Assembly (NCBI GenBank): GCA_963576735.1
Contig: OY755190.1
Location: 1,543,695 to 1,607,694 of the forward strand
Reading direction: 5' to 3'
Source of the DNA: Bedellia somnulentella
Taxonomy: Eukaryota > Arthropoda > Insecta > Lepidoptera > Bedelliidae
DNA length: 64,000 nt
Numbering within the stretch: position 1 is the first letter of the stretch; each line of letters opens with the position of its first letter. Under the pieces are notes generated by a model. That model was not told where the DNA came from. It searched no databases and saw nothing but the letters and a program-made list of their open reading frames with translations. The position numbers and the translations under genes are program-made. Of the stretch, positions 54,833-64,000 are shown piece by piece.

Positions 54833-57292
54833 TTTTTTACAAAATTAAGTTAAAAACTATCATTTTTTGGTCATTTTTTTTTAATTTTCATTAATCCGTT
54901 GCTTGGGAAGGTTTTCGTAGAAGCAACAAAGAAACTCTTTACATTCCCATTTTTTAATTTTTCTAAATATGGTTTATACAGTTTTGGGTTTAACATGTTT
55001 TTACTTTATAAAAGATTTTCTATGCGACCATACCAAACGCTAGATTGACATACTTAAACTAAATTGTCCATCACAAAAAACCAATCACATAACGTGAAAA
55101 GAAAAATCCTTACCAGATAATTATTCCTGGGTATAACGAGGGAAGATTTATCGCTTTACGGACACGGTCAAGTGTGCGTTGGGTCCTTGTCGTTTAAAAA
55201 ATCTTAAACACTGTAGTAAGATTTTTTTAAAAGCATTGCTTTAATTACTTTTTTACAGAAGCCACAGGCAATTCCAATATGTCAGAAGGAAGTTTGTTGA
55301 ACATTTGGAGGGATAGTCCCATAAAGGAGTTACTTATTTTATTAAGTATCCACTTCGGAACGTTAAGTTTGTCCTTATTTCAAGTGTGAACAGTATGCCT
55401 ATCACTAACTTTACTAAATTGGCCTATATGCTTTTTGGCATGCAAAATGCCAATATCTTTAAATTTTTCGTGCAACGAATACCTCGACCTTAACATGTAA
55501 ATAGATCGGATAGCTCGTTTTTGTAAGACAAAAACTTTATGAATATCAGCCGCTTTACCCCATAATAAAATACCGTACGACATAATACTATGAAAATAAC
55601 TGAAATAAACAATGCGAACTGTTTCTATCTCTGCTATTTCTCTAATCTTATGCACGGCATACCCTGCTGAGTTCAGCCTTTTAGAAAGTATTGGTATTGG
55701 TATTGTTATCCCTAGGAATATTGTATCTTTCACTAATTCTACTTTTTTACTGTCAATAACAATATTAGCATTAACTTGCTTAACATTTGGTAAAGTAAAA
55801 TTAATAAATTTAGTTTTTTTTTGGCATTCTGAACCAGGTTATGTACAGTAAACCAATGCAATACTAGTGAGATAGCTTTATTTACGTCATCAAGAGATGT
55901 TGAAGATTTCGCTTCATTAAATATTAAAGAAGTGTCATTTGCAAACATAACTATTTTAGAATACTTTCGTACCATAAATGGTAAATCAGAAACAGTAATG
56001 GGCCAAGTATGGAACCTTGACGAACGTCTATTTCTGATCCTTCCGACGTAGTTTCATTAATATCAACCTTTAAAGTTCTTTTATTAAGATATGATGCCAT
56101 TAATTTCAGTATTTTCTCGTCAAAATCGTAATATTTAAGTTTAATCAAGGCTTTTTCCATTTTTACACCATCAAAAGCATCTACAGTAGACCTAATTTTA
56201 GTAAAACCATATTGCTCGACAATGAATATTTTATGTTTGTTGAAATATAAAAGCATTTGGTTGGTTATGATTTTCTCAAAAACTTCACTGAGAAATAGAT
56301 ATAGGCCTATAATTGGTTAAGTCCTGACTATCTCCTGATTTATGTAGTGGGATGAGCCTACTTAACTTCATACAGTCTGGAAATTCTCCTTTATCTATTC
56401 ATTTATTAAAAAGTATCGTTAAATGGGGAGCGATTATATTTATTTTTCTGTTTATGACGAAAACTGACATTCCTGTTATGTCTTCGGTTTTTTTAAGGTT
56501 AATAGTTTTAAAATTTTCAATTATATCATTACTGTCAACGTACTTAAAACAAAACTGTACTGTTGTTTTGGTAACATTTTGTTCCAACAATTCAAAAGCT
56601 TTTTGGGGACATGCATTTAATTTCTATGTTTTCTGAGTGGGGTGTTTATAAAATGATTTTTCAAAAATGTTAGCAATTTGTGACCTTGACTGTATCAGTT
56701 CATTATCTAATAATAAATTGAGATCCTGTAGGGATTTTAGTTTTTTAGTTTCACTTGTTAGAAGAATGTTTATTTTAGATTTTTTATACATCCAGATTTA
56801 GCTTCACACAAACTTTGTTGAAAATTTTAGAATATTTTCTGACATAAATAATAAAATCTTGGTTGAAGTTAGTCCTATAACTTCAACCAAGTTAGTCCTA
56901 TAACTTCAACCAAGATTTTATTATTTATGTCAGAAAATATTCTAAAATTTTCAACAAAGTTTGTGTGAAGCTAAATCTGGATGTATAAAAAATCTAAAAT
57001 AAACATTCTTCTAACAAGTGAAACTAAAAAACTAAAATTTTCTCTATAAATGATATATAGATGTTATATAGGTGATCTCTTATTATTCTAATCCCTACCG
57101 TAGTCCATTCAGCAAAAGAGCATTTTGTATTACCATAGTTTTAAAGATTTTGTTACATTCTGTTTTTAGCTCATTGAAGAATTAAAGAATTTTATCTAAT
57201 GTTTCACTGCTTATTATTGGGGGAGGGGGTGGGAGACCTAATATTATTTTCAAATAAGCTAAGTTTTTTTCACTTATCTGTCTACATACAAT
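54833..57292 (-). pseudogene. Jockey-like LINE, duplicate of 45325-47750
   Basis: RT pieces as in unit 1 (VRKYSKIVMFANDTSLIF, DVRQGSILGPLLFLIY, YAVHKIREIAEIETV). A deletion near 56173 removes sequence still present in unit 1, and a palindrome at 56734-57038 replaces part of the linker. The endonuclease is lost beyond 57292. Confidence 0.82.
56734..57038. repeat. About 305-bp near-perfect palindrome
   Basis: 56734-56885 and 56887-57038 are reverse complements, by eye almost without mismatch, around a centre rich in AACTTCAACCAA/TTGGTTGAAGTT. Unit 1 has the simple, non-palindromic sequence at the same place (near 47340-47490), so the palindrome arose after the duplication. Confidence 0.85.
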
Positions 57293-57293
57293 T

Positions 57294-57385
57294 GACAGGT
57301 TGTTGGTGATAGGTCTCCAACCGCATCGCCCAATAATCTATTAAAAAGCTCTCATACCCTCTTATGTACACTCACGAAAAAACGA
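57294..57385 (-). mobile_element. SINE-A fragment at the right end of unit 2
   Basis: GTTGTTGGTGATAGGTCTCC, ACCGCATCGCCCAATAATC, CATACCCTCTTATGTACACT. It abuts the truncated LINE. Confidence 0.7.
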
Positions 57386-57404
57386 GGTATACAGTTTGTT
57401 GTTA

Positions 57405-57868
57405 TACGTGAAAAAAACTTATACGTGCAGTGGTAGAACTCTATGAGGATTCTAGTGCATGTGTAAGAATAAACGGAGAAAACACGGACTGGTTCGGTAT
57501 CTCTAGGAGTGTCCGACAGGGATGTGTAGCTTTTCCGTGGCTCTCCAATTTGTTTATGGATGTCTGTCTGGTTGAGTTGCGTGAAAGTGATTATGGACTG
57601 AGAATGGGTGGATTCGTCATCAAATGCCTCTTTTATGCTGATGATCAAGTGTTACTTGCATCGTCGGTTGAAGAGTTGCAAGAGATGACGAATATTGCAT
57701 GTGCATCGGGAATGAGGGTGAATGTGTGAATGAGATAATGACCAAATGCGTGATTGAAATAATGGTAAGAAAGTGGAACAAGTGAAAGAGTTTGTATATC
57801 TGGGAAGTTTGTTTACTAGGGATGGAAAGTGTGATAAAGATATCGAGAGAAGAGTGAAAAGGGGTAAT
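57405..57868 (+). pseudogene. RTE reverse transcriptase fragment
   Basis: LVELYEDSSACVRINGENTD, GISRSVRQGCVAFPWLSNLF, YADDQVLLASS, then VEQVKEFVYLGSLFT in another frame. It stops abruptly at GGTAATGCG, with unrelated sequence after it. Confidence 0.85.
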
Positions 57869-58534
57869 GCGATCTTTTGAGACGTTCTCAACAATCTTCG
57901 GCTCCAAAGGCGAAGATTCCAGAGCTGCGTCGCTCTCAAAAAGGGAACAAATATCTCAACTCACCTGTTACTACATTTCGCACTCTCAGAACGAAAGAGG
58001 CTCAACTCAAAAATAGTGATATTGAGTTCAGAGACAATCCTAGAGAGACATGCGATTTTGTATAAAAACGCCGACAGGTTTATTTCACCCCTTTTTTCTT
58101 TACTACTTTTGACGAGGTATAATACGAATAATATAAGGTGAGAATACATTCATTTATTGTATAAAGTCCATAATCCGAATCCGCACGGGGGAAAAGGAGG
58201 AGCAGAATCCACGCCACGCCGCCGGTGAAGAAGCAAGGTCCAAGAGTTGGACAGCAGCCATCCCGCCTGCTAGCATCTAACTGAGGAGACTGTCGTGAGC
58301 CAATTCATTTCTTTTCTTTTCCTCACCGTAACAACCCCTCATCACGAGCAAATACAGGTTAGATTAAATTTAGTTTTAAACCTACTTTTAAGTTTTATCC
58401 CCAAAAATCTTATTATTCCCCCAGTACTTTAGCATTAGTTTCAAATTATATTCGTTTTATCCGTCAATTTCAACCCCCAAAACAGGACATTTTGTTAAAA
58501 TCATCATAAAAACATTCAAATCATTTCTTGTTAA
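57869..58534. other. No gene recognised
   Basis: 57877-58065 is open on plus but shows no family resemblance. 58190-58340 is a GC-richer patch (CACGCCACGCCGCCGGTG) that could be part of an unclassified repeat. No exon with convincing splice sites. Confidence 0.35.
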
Positions 58535-58658
58535 AATGTTTTTGTTCATGAAAAACTCATGTGGGGATTATTACTCATATTTAAAGAAAATAAAAATTTC
58601 GACACAGGCGGGAATCATACAATAATCCCCATATGAGGTTTTCATAAACAAAAACATT
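58535..58658. repeat. Hairpin with 38-bp arms around a tRNA-like 3' end
   Basis: 58535-58572 and 58621-58658 are imperfect reverse complements (AATGTTTTTGTT / AACAAAAACATT). The 48-base loop contains, on minus, TTCCCGCCTGTGTCGAAATT, like the 3' half of the tRNA-like units nearby. Perhaps a small non-autonomous element. Confidence 0.6.
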
Positions 58659-58825
58659 CTAATTATGTGATAGGCGTTCTCAATATTTGCATTCTATCTG
58701 AAAAGGTTGACTCCATTTGTAAGTGGCCTTCCGAATTTGTAAAAAAATCGGAGGTAGGGAACGCAAACACTACTTAAAAGGGTTAAAGAAACAAAGGATC
58801 GAAGAATTTCACGCTGGCAGCCATT

Positions 58826-58897
58826 GACACGGTAGCTCAATTGGCAGAGCGACGGGGGCGTATACCCGAGGTCGTGGGTTCGTTTCCCGCTTGTGTC
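58826..58897 (+). other. tRNA-like Pol III unit (not a normal tRNA)
   Basis: The acceptor GACACGG pairs with TTGTGTC; the D-arm TAGCTCAATTGGCAGAGC is a good A box; the T-arm GTGGGTTCGTTTCCCGC is a good B box; a T run follows. The anticodon arm does not fold normally (4-bp stem CGGG/CCCG, 8-base loop), so it is more likely a tRNA-derived repeat or pseudo-tRNA than a working gene. Related to 60911-60983. Confidence 0.65.
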
Positions 58898-59344
58898 AAA
58901 ATTTTTGTTTCCTTTATTTATTCTTTATTTATAAGAAATGATTTCCCAGCCGCATGGTTTCCACGATGACAAAGAGCTGAACTGATTCACACATTTGTAA
59001 TTAAGGTTCCAGCCAATCTGAGCCACAGCTGCTTGGTTCCATGGTCCGCTGTAGGATATAGGCCTCTCACAATAACATTATATTCAGAAATAATAAATAA
59101 TAAAAAAAAAATACTTAGTATATACTTGGATTCTACACAGGCACGTCAACATTTCTTTGATAAAATGACGCGCGTCTGGGCCCCACGGATCGAGGGTCTC
59201 AACAGCAAAAGCTGTGAATAAATGGTTTTGTTCTAAATTGTTGTGTTTGAGTCTCTTTAGATTAACCATGAACTGAGATTTCGCCGGGTTCAGAAGAAAG
59301 CAATTTTTTTCCGACCAAGCAACGATATGATAAATAGAGATATT
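58898..59344. other. No gene seen
   Basis: Nothing coding. 59020-59210 (CGGTCCGCTG-like and GGCCCCACGGATCGAGG patches) may be old repeat sequence. Confidence 0.35.
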
Positions 59345-59703
59345 GCTGTATTGTGTTGGCTTAGAATAGCATTACCCCTAACTTTCTGAGGGTATTTATA
59401 AAAAGCGGCTAAGGAAATTGGAAATTTTAAGTAATTTTTAAATAAAAAAAAACTTAGCTGTGTAGTGTCAGCTTAGAATAACACTACCCCATTTCTTCCG
59501 GTGGGTGTACGTAAGAGGCGACTAACGGTATAGGGGCTTTTAAGGGATTTTTGGGCGATGTGGTTGGAGACCCATCACCAACAACCTTCATTTCACTATC
59601 TTTTCCCGACGCAACTTCCAAAAGTGGCTGAGGAACTCCAAGTTCCTTAGCTCTGGCTACCCCTTCTAGGGATTTATAGCCGTGAGTATATGTATGTATG
59701 TAA
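59345..59703 (+). mobile_element. Two SINE-A copies in tandem: a degenerate head, then a full copy
   Basis: 59345-59440 is a decayed head (TTGGCTTAGAATAGCATTAC). 59452-59703 is a full SINE-A (GCTGTGTAGTGTCAGCTTAG to GTGAGTATATGTATGTATG), flanked on both sides by A8-9 CT, a probable target duplication. Confidence 0.82.
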
Positions 59704-59814
59704 AAAAAAACTATTACATGAAAAAAAATTGTAACCATTGAATAGCTTTTTAAGTTCAAGCCCATGATACGAATATCAATACGGCCATGCCATTTAACTA
59801 ACGTCAAGAATTCA

Positions 59815-60150
59815 CCGTGATAGCTGAGTGGGTTCAAATTCCGTTTCGGGTCTACATCAATATGTTTTTTCTCAAGTCATTTGTGTGGTTAATTTATCAT
59901 GGTTGTTAACGCTAAGGAAAAATCTTGTCAGAAAATACAATAGTACTGTACCGTACATGGCTAAGTTGGATGTAGTCATGTGACATGGTACCCGTACATA
60001 ACGGTGATAGGCTATCCCTCTATCACGTGGATGCACTGTCCAAGCAAAACGAGTGTAATCTGCACACCAGCTGACAATTAAGTCATGTGAAAATTAGAAG
60101 CATTAGTACCTCTGCCACGCCTTCAGGTAAATACGACGTGAACGCTTGAG
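59815..60150 (+). mobile_element. SINE-B copy with tRNA-like head, diverged
   Basis: Head TAGCTGAGTGGGTTCAAATT (B-box like), then GGTTGTTAACGCTAAGGAAA, ATCACGTGGATGCACTGTCC, and CGTGAACGCTTGAG at the 3' end. Older than the other copies. Confidence 0.75.
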
Positions 60151-60416
60151 TCAAGAGTTTGTAGACACTTTCCATGCGGACAGCTCGCCAGTTAAGCATT
60201 GTCAATTTAGGACTTATTGATTTAGGCTGTACAGGTAGGGAAAACTTGGTTCCAGATGAGATTTGATAACTTTTTGACTTGGAATAATTTTACAAATATT
60301 TTCTTTTGCGGGAATTCTTTATTTTTTATTAATACGATACTAAAATACATATTTTCTTTCGTTGATAAGTTTACTTCGATTAAAACCAGCCAAACAATTT
60401 TAAACGTTTAATTCAT

Positions 60417-62908
60417 TTATCCAAACAAACGCGCCAGCAGTCCTTTATCCTCTCCCTTTTTAGCATTAAATTCTTCCATAGTTGGTATGGCAGTCCAGAT
60501 ACTAGCAGCAAGATCTTTAACTGAATTTCCAAGAGCTGCGAAATGGCCGCCGTAGTCGAAACTCTTAGACTGAACAATATGCTTGTATTTGTCGCCCAGG
60601 AAACTATCGGGCATGTAGATTATCTCATCCTTGAATTTTACAACAGCAAGTGGAACCTCGACTGGGGACCTGAAAAATATAAGTGAGTACTTGAACAATA
60701 ATAAAACAACGAAACCTGAGTGAGAGTGATTAAATTTTCCGAAAATCTGATGCTTTTACAATAAATTAATTTAGCTACTAGAGCCATTGTTTGTTCTTAA
60801 CTTTCACTTAGAATAAAATTGCGTGTGCTTGGCAATTTAATTAGACTTTGTTGTTCATCGAACCTGATGTGGATATTATTTTACTAATCAATTAAGGAAA
60901 GAAAAACTTCGACACCAGCAAGACCTGGACCCGCGACATCCCGGTCTATGTCCCCGTCGCTCTGCCAACTGAGCTATGGTGCCAAGTAACCACTGTTGCG
61001 AAATTTGTCTTTCTTTGCTTCTTAACACCTTACTTGTACTTGCTACTACATATCAGAATAACTAAAGATTGGTCTGAGATTGGTCAACACTCTCGTAATA
61101 CTGGAAACTGTTAAGCTCTTCAGCAGTTAACTTACATGTATATTGTCAAAGTGTTTGGATCTTGAATCATTCCAAATTCTTCAGCGTGTAATCTTGCAGA
61201 AGTGCCAATACACTGTGAGTCCCAGTAGATGGTGAGAGAGTCAATCAGGTCATCGATTTCGTAGTTCTCGTATAACATACCATCTTCAACACGATTGTTC
61301 AGAGCGTTTCCCTCACTACCTAACATCATTAGGGGTAAAATCCAAGCAGCTAAAGCTATAGGTGACTCGTTTAGACCAATCGCTGAAAATAAAAAATATA
61401 TTGTATCATCTGACTCTGTGATACATAGTAATTTCTAAAAAGATTTCTTTTCCTAAAAATTTGGCTTATTGGTTATTTTACCAATCAGCTAGCAATTTCA
61501 ATTTTACCATCTGAAAGATATTACTCATATACTTATCATCAGCAAAACATTTCAAAAATAATAATAATATAAGCTCAATCAGTAAAAAAATATAAAATGT
61601 TTAAATTTATAAAATGCTTACCAACATTGTCAGGCCTAGTTCCAAATTGATGCATATAACCAGTGTTTTCAATCAAATCTTTTGCATGTGTAGCCAACGG
61701 ATACATTCTGTCTTCATATTGGGATTCTACTACTGCCCTCGGGAAGAAAGCACCGAGACCCATTTTTATCAGAGTTTTAGGCATCAAACTGTATGCAAGA
61801 TTGGTGTGCAATCCAAGGATATCATCGGGATATAAGACTGCCAAAGAATTGCCTGGCCAGGTACCAACGTCACCGCAATGAACATAGAACTGCTGATGTC
61901 CGAGACGTGTCATGAGGTTTTTGAATATAATTGCCATTTGATAACCGTTTAAACCCATTTCGTTTGTCCCCTAAAAATGTATAGGAAATATTTAATTTTA
62001 TATTATTTTGGCTCAAGCACTAGGTAAACAAATCATTCGTTCATCAAAACATCATGGAAAAAACATAAAAAGGAAAAGAGGAAGAGAAAGACTTAGGACA
62101 CACAGCAAATAAAAGAGAAAGCGAACGTCATGTCGTATCAAGAGGTGAAGGAGAAGGCTAAGAACAGAGAAGAATGGCGACTATTCCACAGACAAGAGCG
62201 TAGCTATTAAATTCAAGAAGAAGCAGCATTGTAATAAAGTTTTAAAAACTACAAGTATATAATAACAGAAATTCTTACCTGTGAATATCCAAAACCAGGC
62301 AAGTCTGGAGCTACTATTTCCAAAGCAAAATCTTTGTCCAAAACAGAAAGTTCGTCAATAAGATGATTATACTCAAAAACAGTGAGAGGAGATCCGTGAA
62401 TCAGTAATATTGGTACCACAGGTTTAGTCGTTTCAGGTTTGATATGAATGTAATGGATGTCTAAACCTTGAACATTTGTGAGGTAATGAGGGAAACGGTT
62501 CAAATTTTGTTCGCGAGCCTTGAAATCGTATTCGTTCGACCAGTAATCAACGATTTTTTGTAGCAAGTCACTGTTTATTCCGTAAGTATGTACGGAATTT
62601 TTCAGAGATTTTGTGAGGCTTCTGTGATTCTGAAGACGGTTCTTTAAGTCTTCTATCATCTGAAACATAATGATATTTTTACAATCAGCATCGATTCTAA
62701 AAGCAATTCATTGAGTTTTTTTATACTTATTGTTTTAAAAATTACTTACATCATCCGAGAAAGTTATTTGGAATTGTCTAATACTTTCATCGACAATTTG
62801 ATTATCCTCGTCTCCCCACCAGCGATCAAATGTGATGTTAAGTGATTTAGGATCATTTATTTTCATGAGCGTTTGAATTTGGTTTATTAATTTGGTTACT
62901 CCATTTTG
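60417..62908 (-). CDS. Juvenile hormone epoxide hydrolase-like protein, JHEH-4 (exons 2-6; exon 1 outside window)
   Basis: Exons on minus: 62750-62908, 62279-62659, 61622-61970, 61136-61382, 60417-60669 (stop TAA). Splice phases equal the other genes. Exon 2 has one codon more (WWGDEDNQ) and exon 6 one codon less. Motifs: HGSP (HGFP in the others), CGDVG with the nucleophile Asp, ENTGYMHQFG, KDEI, YGGHFAALG with the catalytic His. It is clearly diverged from JHEH-1 to -3 but has no break in the part seen. Intron 3 holds a LINE scrap and intron 5 a tRNA-like unit. A probable AATAAA is at 60318-60323. Intron 1 contains a LINE ORF1 running to the window edge, so exon 1 with the signal peptide should lie beyond 64000. 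Confidence 0.88.
60911..60983 (-). other. tRNA-like Pol III unit in JHEH-4 intron 5
   Basis: On minus: acceptor GGCACCA pairs with TGGTGTC over seven bases; A box TAGCTCAGTTGGCAGAGC; T-arm GCGGGTCCAGGTCTTGC; then a T-rich stretch. The anticodon arm is irregular. Flanks (TTGGCACC before, GTGTCGAAGTTTTTCTTTCC after) resemble those of 58826-58897, so both are copies of one dispersed unit. Confidence 0.65.
62060..62230 (+). mobile_element. LINE C-terminal scrap in JHEH-4 intron 3
   Basis: A 26-codon plus frame from 62129 to a TAA at 62207-62209 reads MSYQEVKEKAKNREEWRLF then HRQERSY, a typical LINE C-terminal end. Too short to place in a clade. Confidence 0.55.
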
Positions 62909-63088
62909 CTGTAATAAAAATATTTTTAAGTAATTTGTCATTTTAAGATATGTTACAACATTGAGTATGTAACATTAAGTAACAACGCAGGGGTTTCTAT
63001 TCGTAAGGGAATTATTAAAAATTATTTTGTAGAAAAAAGAACTATGCTGCAAATATTGAGCAATTCAAGTTAAGTCAAAATTATTTAG

Positions 63089-64000
63089 AATTTGCAAATA
63101 CATAGTTTGCCCACCTTATGTTCCCAAAACCACCAAGAAGAAATTGATGAATTAAAAAAAGAAATCCACGAACTGAAACAAAATTTACTTAGTGCTGATC
63201 AACAAATAGATGAATTATTAAGTGAAAACACAAAACTTAAAATATCCTTGAACGCTATAGAGAAAAAATCTGAAACCTACAAGAAATTGCTTACATCCTC
63301 AACTCAAAATTTGACACCAATCAGAACCCCTAAAACAAACGAACATAAAGAAAAAAGAAGAAGAACAATTTTAAAAGGAACACAATGTATGAGAGAGATA
63401 ACCAAGATAAATCAGATGGAATATGATGAAAAGGAAAAAAGTGAACAAGCTAAATATCAACTAAGTAACACTATGACTAAGAAAAAACCTAGGGTATGTC
63501 TTATAAGTACTATCACTCATTATAATAAAATCACAAATGTTGTACAAGAAACATTTGAAGAGCAATACGAATACATACATTATAGAAAACCAAATGCTAA
63601 CATTCAACAGTTGCTGGAAGGAATAGAAGAAAAAACGAAAGGTTTTGGCGAAGATGATTTTTGCATAATTATGATAGGCGAAACAGATTTTTACCAAACC
63701 AATGGATATATTGAAACTGTAGCCAACATAAGGAACAAATTGAGGAGAATCAAAGACACAAATGTTATCATTTGTTTACCGGTATACAAGTTCGGTGAAT
63801 TTAATACTTTATTCAACTGTAGGGTAGAGTTATTTAATAATTTGTTATACTTAGATGCAGGTTCATATAATTATGCAAACGTATTCGATACAAATAGTAA
63901 TTTGACATTCACAAAATATTATTATAATTTAAATTCTGGTTATGTAACTCGGAAAGCGCTAATACAAATCTTTCAAGAGTTACCGTTATTCATGGAATAT
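63089..64000 (+). CDS. LINE ORF1-like protein, coiled coil plus possible esterase-like domain, open to window edge
   Basis: From the codon after a TAG at 63086-63088 the plus strand is open for 304 codons to the last base. The first part is a coiled coil (EEIDELKKEIHELKQNLLSA, QIDELLSENTKLKISLNAIE). A basic linker follows (EHKEKRRRTILKG), then an alpha/beta-type segment (RVCLISTIT..., DDFCIIMIGETDFYQ, NVIICLPVYKF). Coiled coil followed by an SGNH/esterase-like domain is known from ORF1 of CR1- and jockey-related LINEs; here the fold assignment is inference. No ATG precedes the coiled coil, so the N-terminus (often a PHD-type finger) is probably truncated. The intact frame suggests a young insertion. 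Confidence 0.72.

Larger units (their letters stand above)
49004..57292. repeat. Segmental duplication unit 2 (JHEH-3 and flanks)
   Basis: Counterpart of 36010-47750. Unit-specific changes: a LINE tail at 49371-49757, a SINE-A at 54440-54710, a palindrome at 56734-57038, and absence of the RTE insertion. The right end at 57292 is a junction with a SINE-A fragment. Confidence 0.88.

Noticed and set aside
58826..58897. Functional tRNA gene
   Set aside because: The anticodon stem and loop do not fold to the canonical 5-bp/7-base form, and a related copy with other anticodon-loop bases lies 2 kb away.

Overview
The window is nuclear DNA of an insect, almost certainly a moth or butterfly (Lepidoptera). 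It is AT-rich, its genes have short spliced exons, and most of the sequence is mobile DNA. The host genes form a cluster of secreted proteins related to juvenile hormone epoxide hydrolase (JHEH). The mobile DNA includes an RTE-type LINE, a Helitron with Lep1-like ends, tRNA-derived SINEs, jockey/CR1-type LINEs, a mariner and several TIR elements.

Host genes. There are three complete six-exon JHEH-like genes: JHEH-1 on + (25508-28473), JHEH-2 on - (38008-40679) and JHEH-3 on - (51400-54062). Each encodes 504 aa with intron phases 0,0,0,1,2. A diverged fourth gene on - (60417-62908) has exons 2-6, with exon 1 beyond the right edge. Two more exon 1 + exon 2 pairs of a further paralogue lie on - at 2347-4410 and 9679-11742, one in each copy of a near-identical duplication. 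Their exons 3-6 are not in the window. All complete proteins keep an HGxP oxyanion motif, an Asp/Glu/His triad and two candidate Tyr, but the GGDWG nucleophile motif of the family reads CGDIG or CGDVG.

Layout. 1-12.0 kb: two copies of a block at least 4.67 kb long (offset 7332 bp, one mismatch noticed), each with a LINE fragment, SINEs and JHEH exons 1-2. 12-22.5 kb: SINEs, small TIR elements, RTE relics and a 3 kb inverted-repeat structure. 22.6-25.1 kb: a jockey-like LINE split by a 1.7 kb element with about 279-bp TIRs and its own spliced gene. 25.5-28.5 kb: JHEH-1. 28.7-36 kb: an RTE relic split by a 2.9 kb TIR element, a LINE and a mariner. 36-57.3 kb: a segmental duplication carrying JHEH-2 and JHEH-3 with flanking repeats; the first copy holds a 4.16 kb RTE insertion (itself hit by a Helitron that was hit by a SINE) and the second keeps the empty site. 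57.4-64 kb: RTE relic, tRNA-like units, JHEH-4 and a LINE ORF1 open to the right edge.

How the parts fit. The most abundant SINE (family A here) carries both the 5' head and the 3' tail of the RTE LINE, so it looks like an RTE-dependent deletion derivative. Repeats bound or overlap the ends of both segmental duplications, which suggests repeat-mediated expansion of the JHEH cluster. No rRNA, CRISPR or prokaryotic features were seen.
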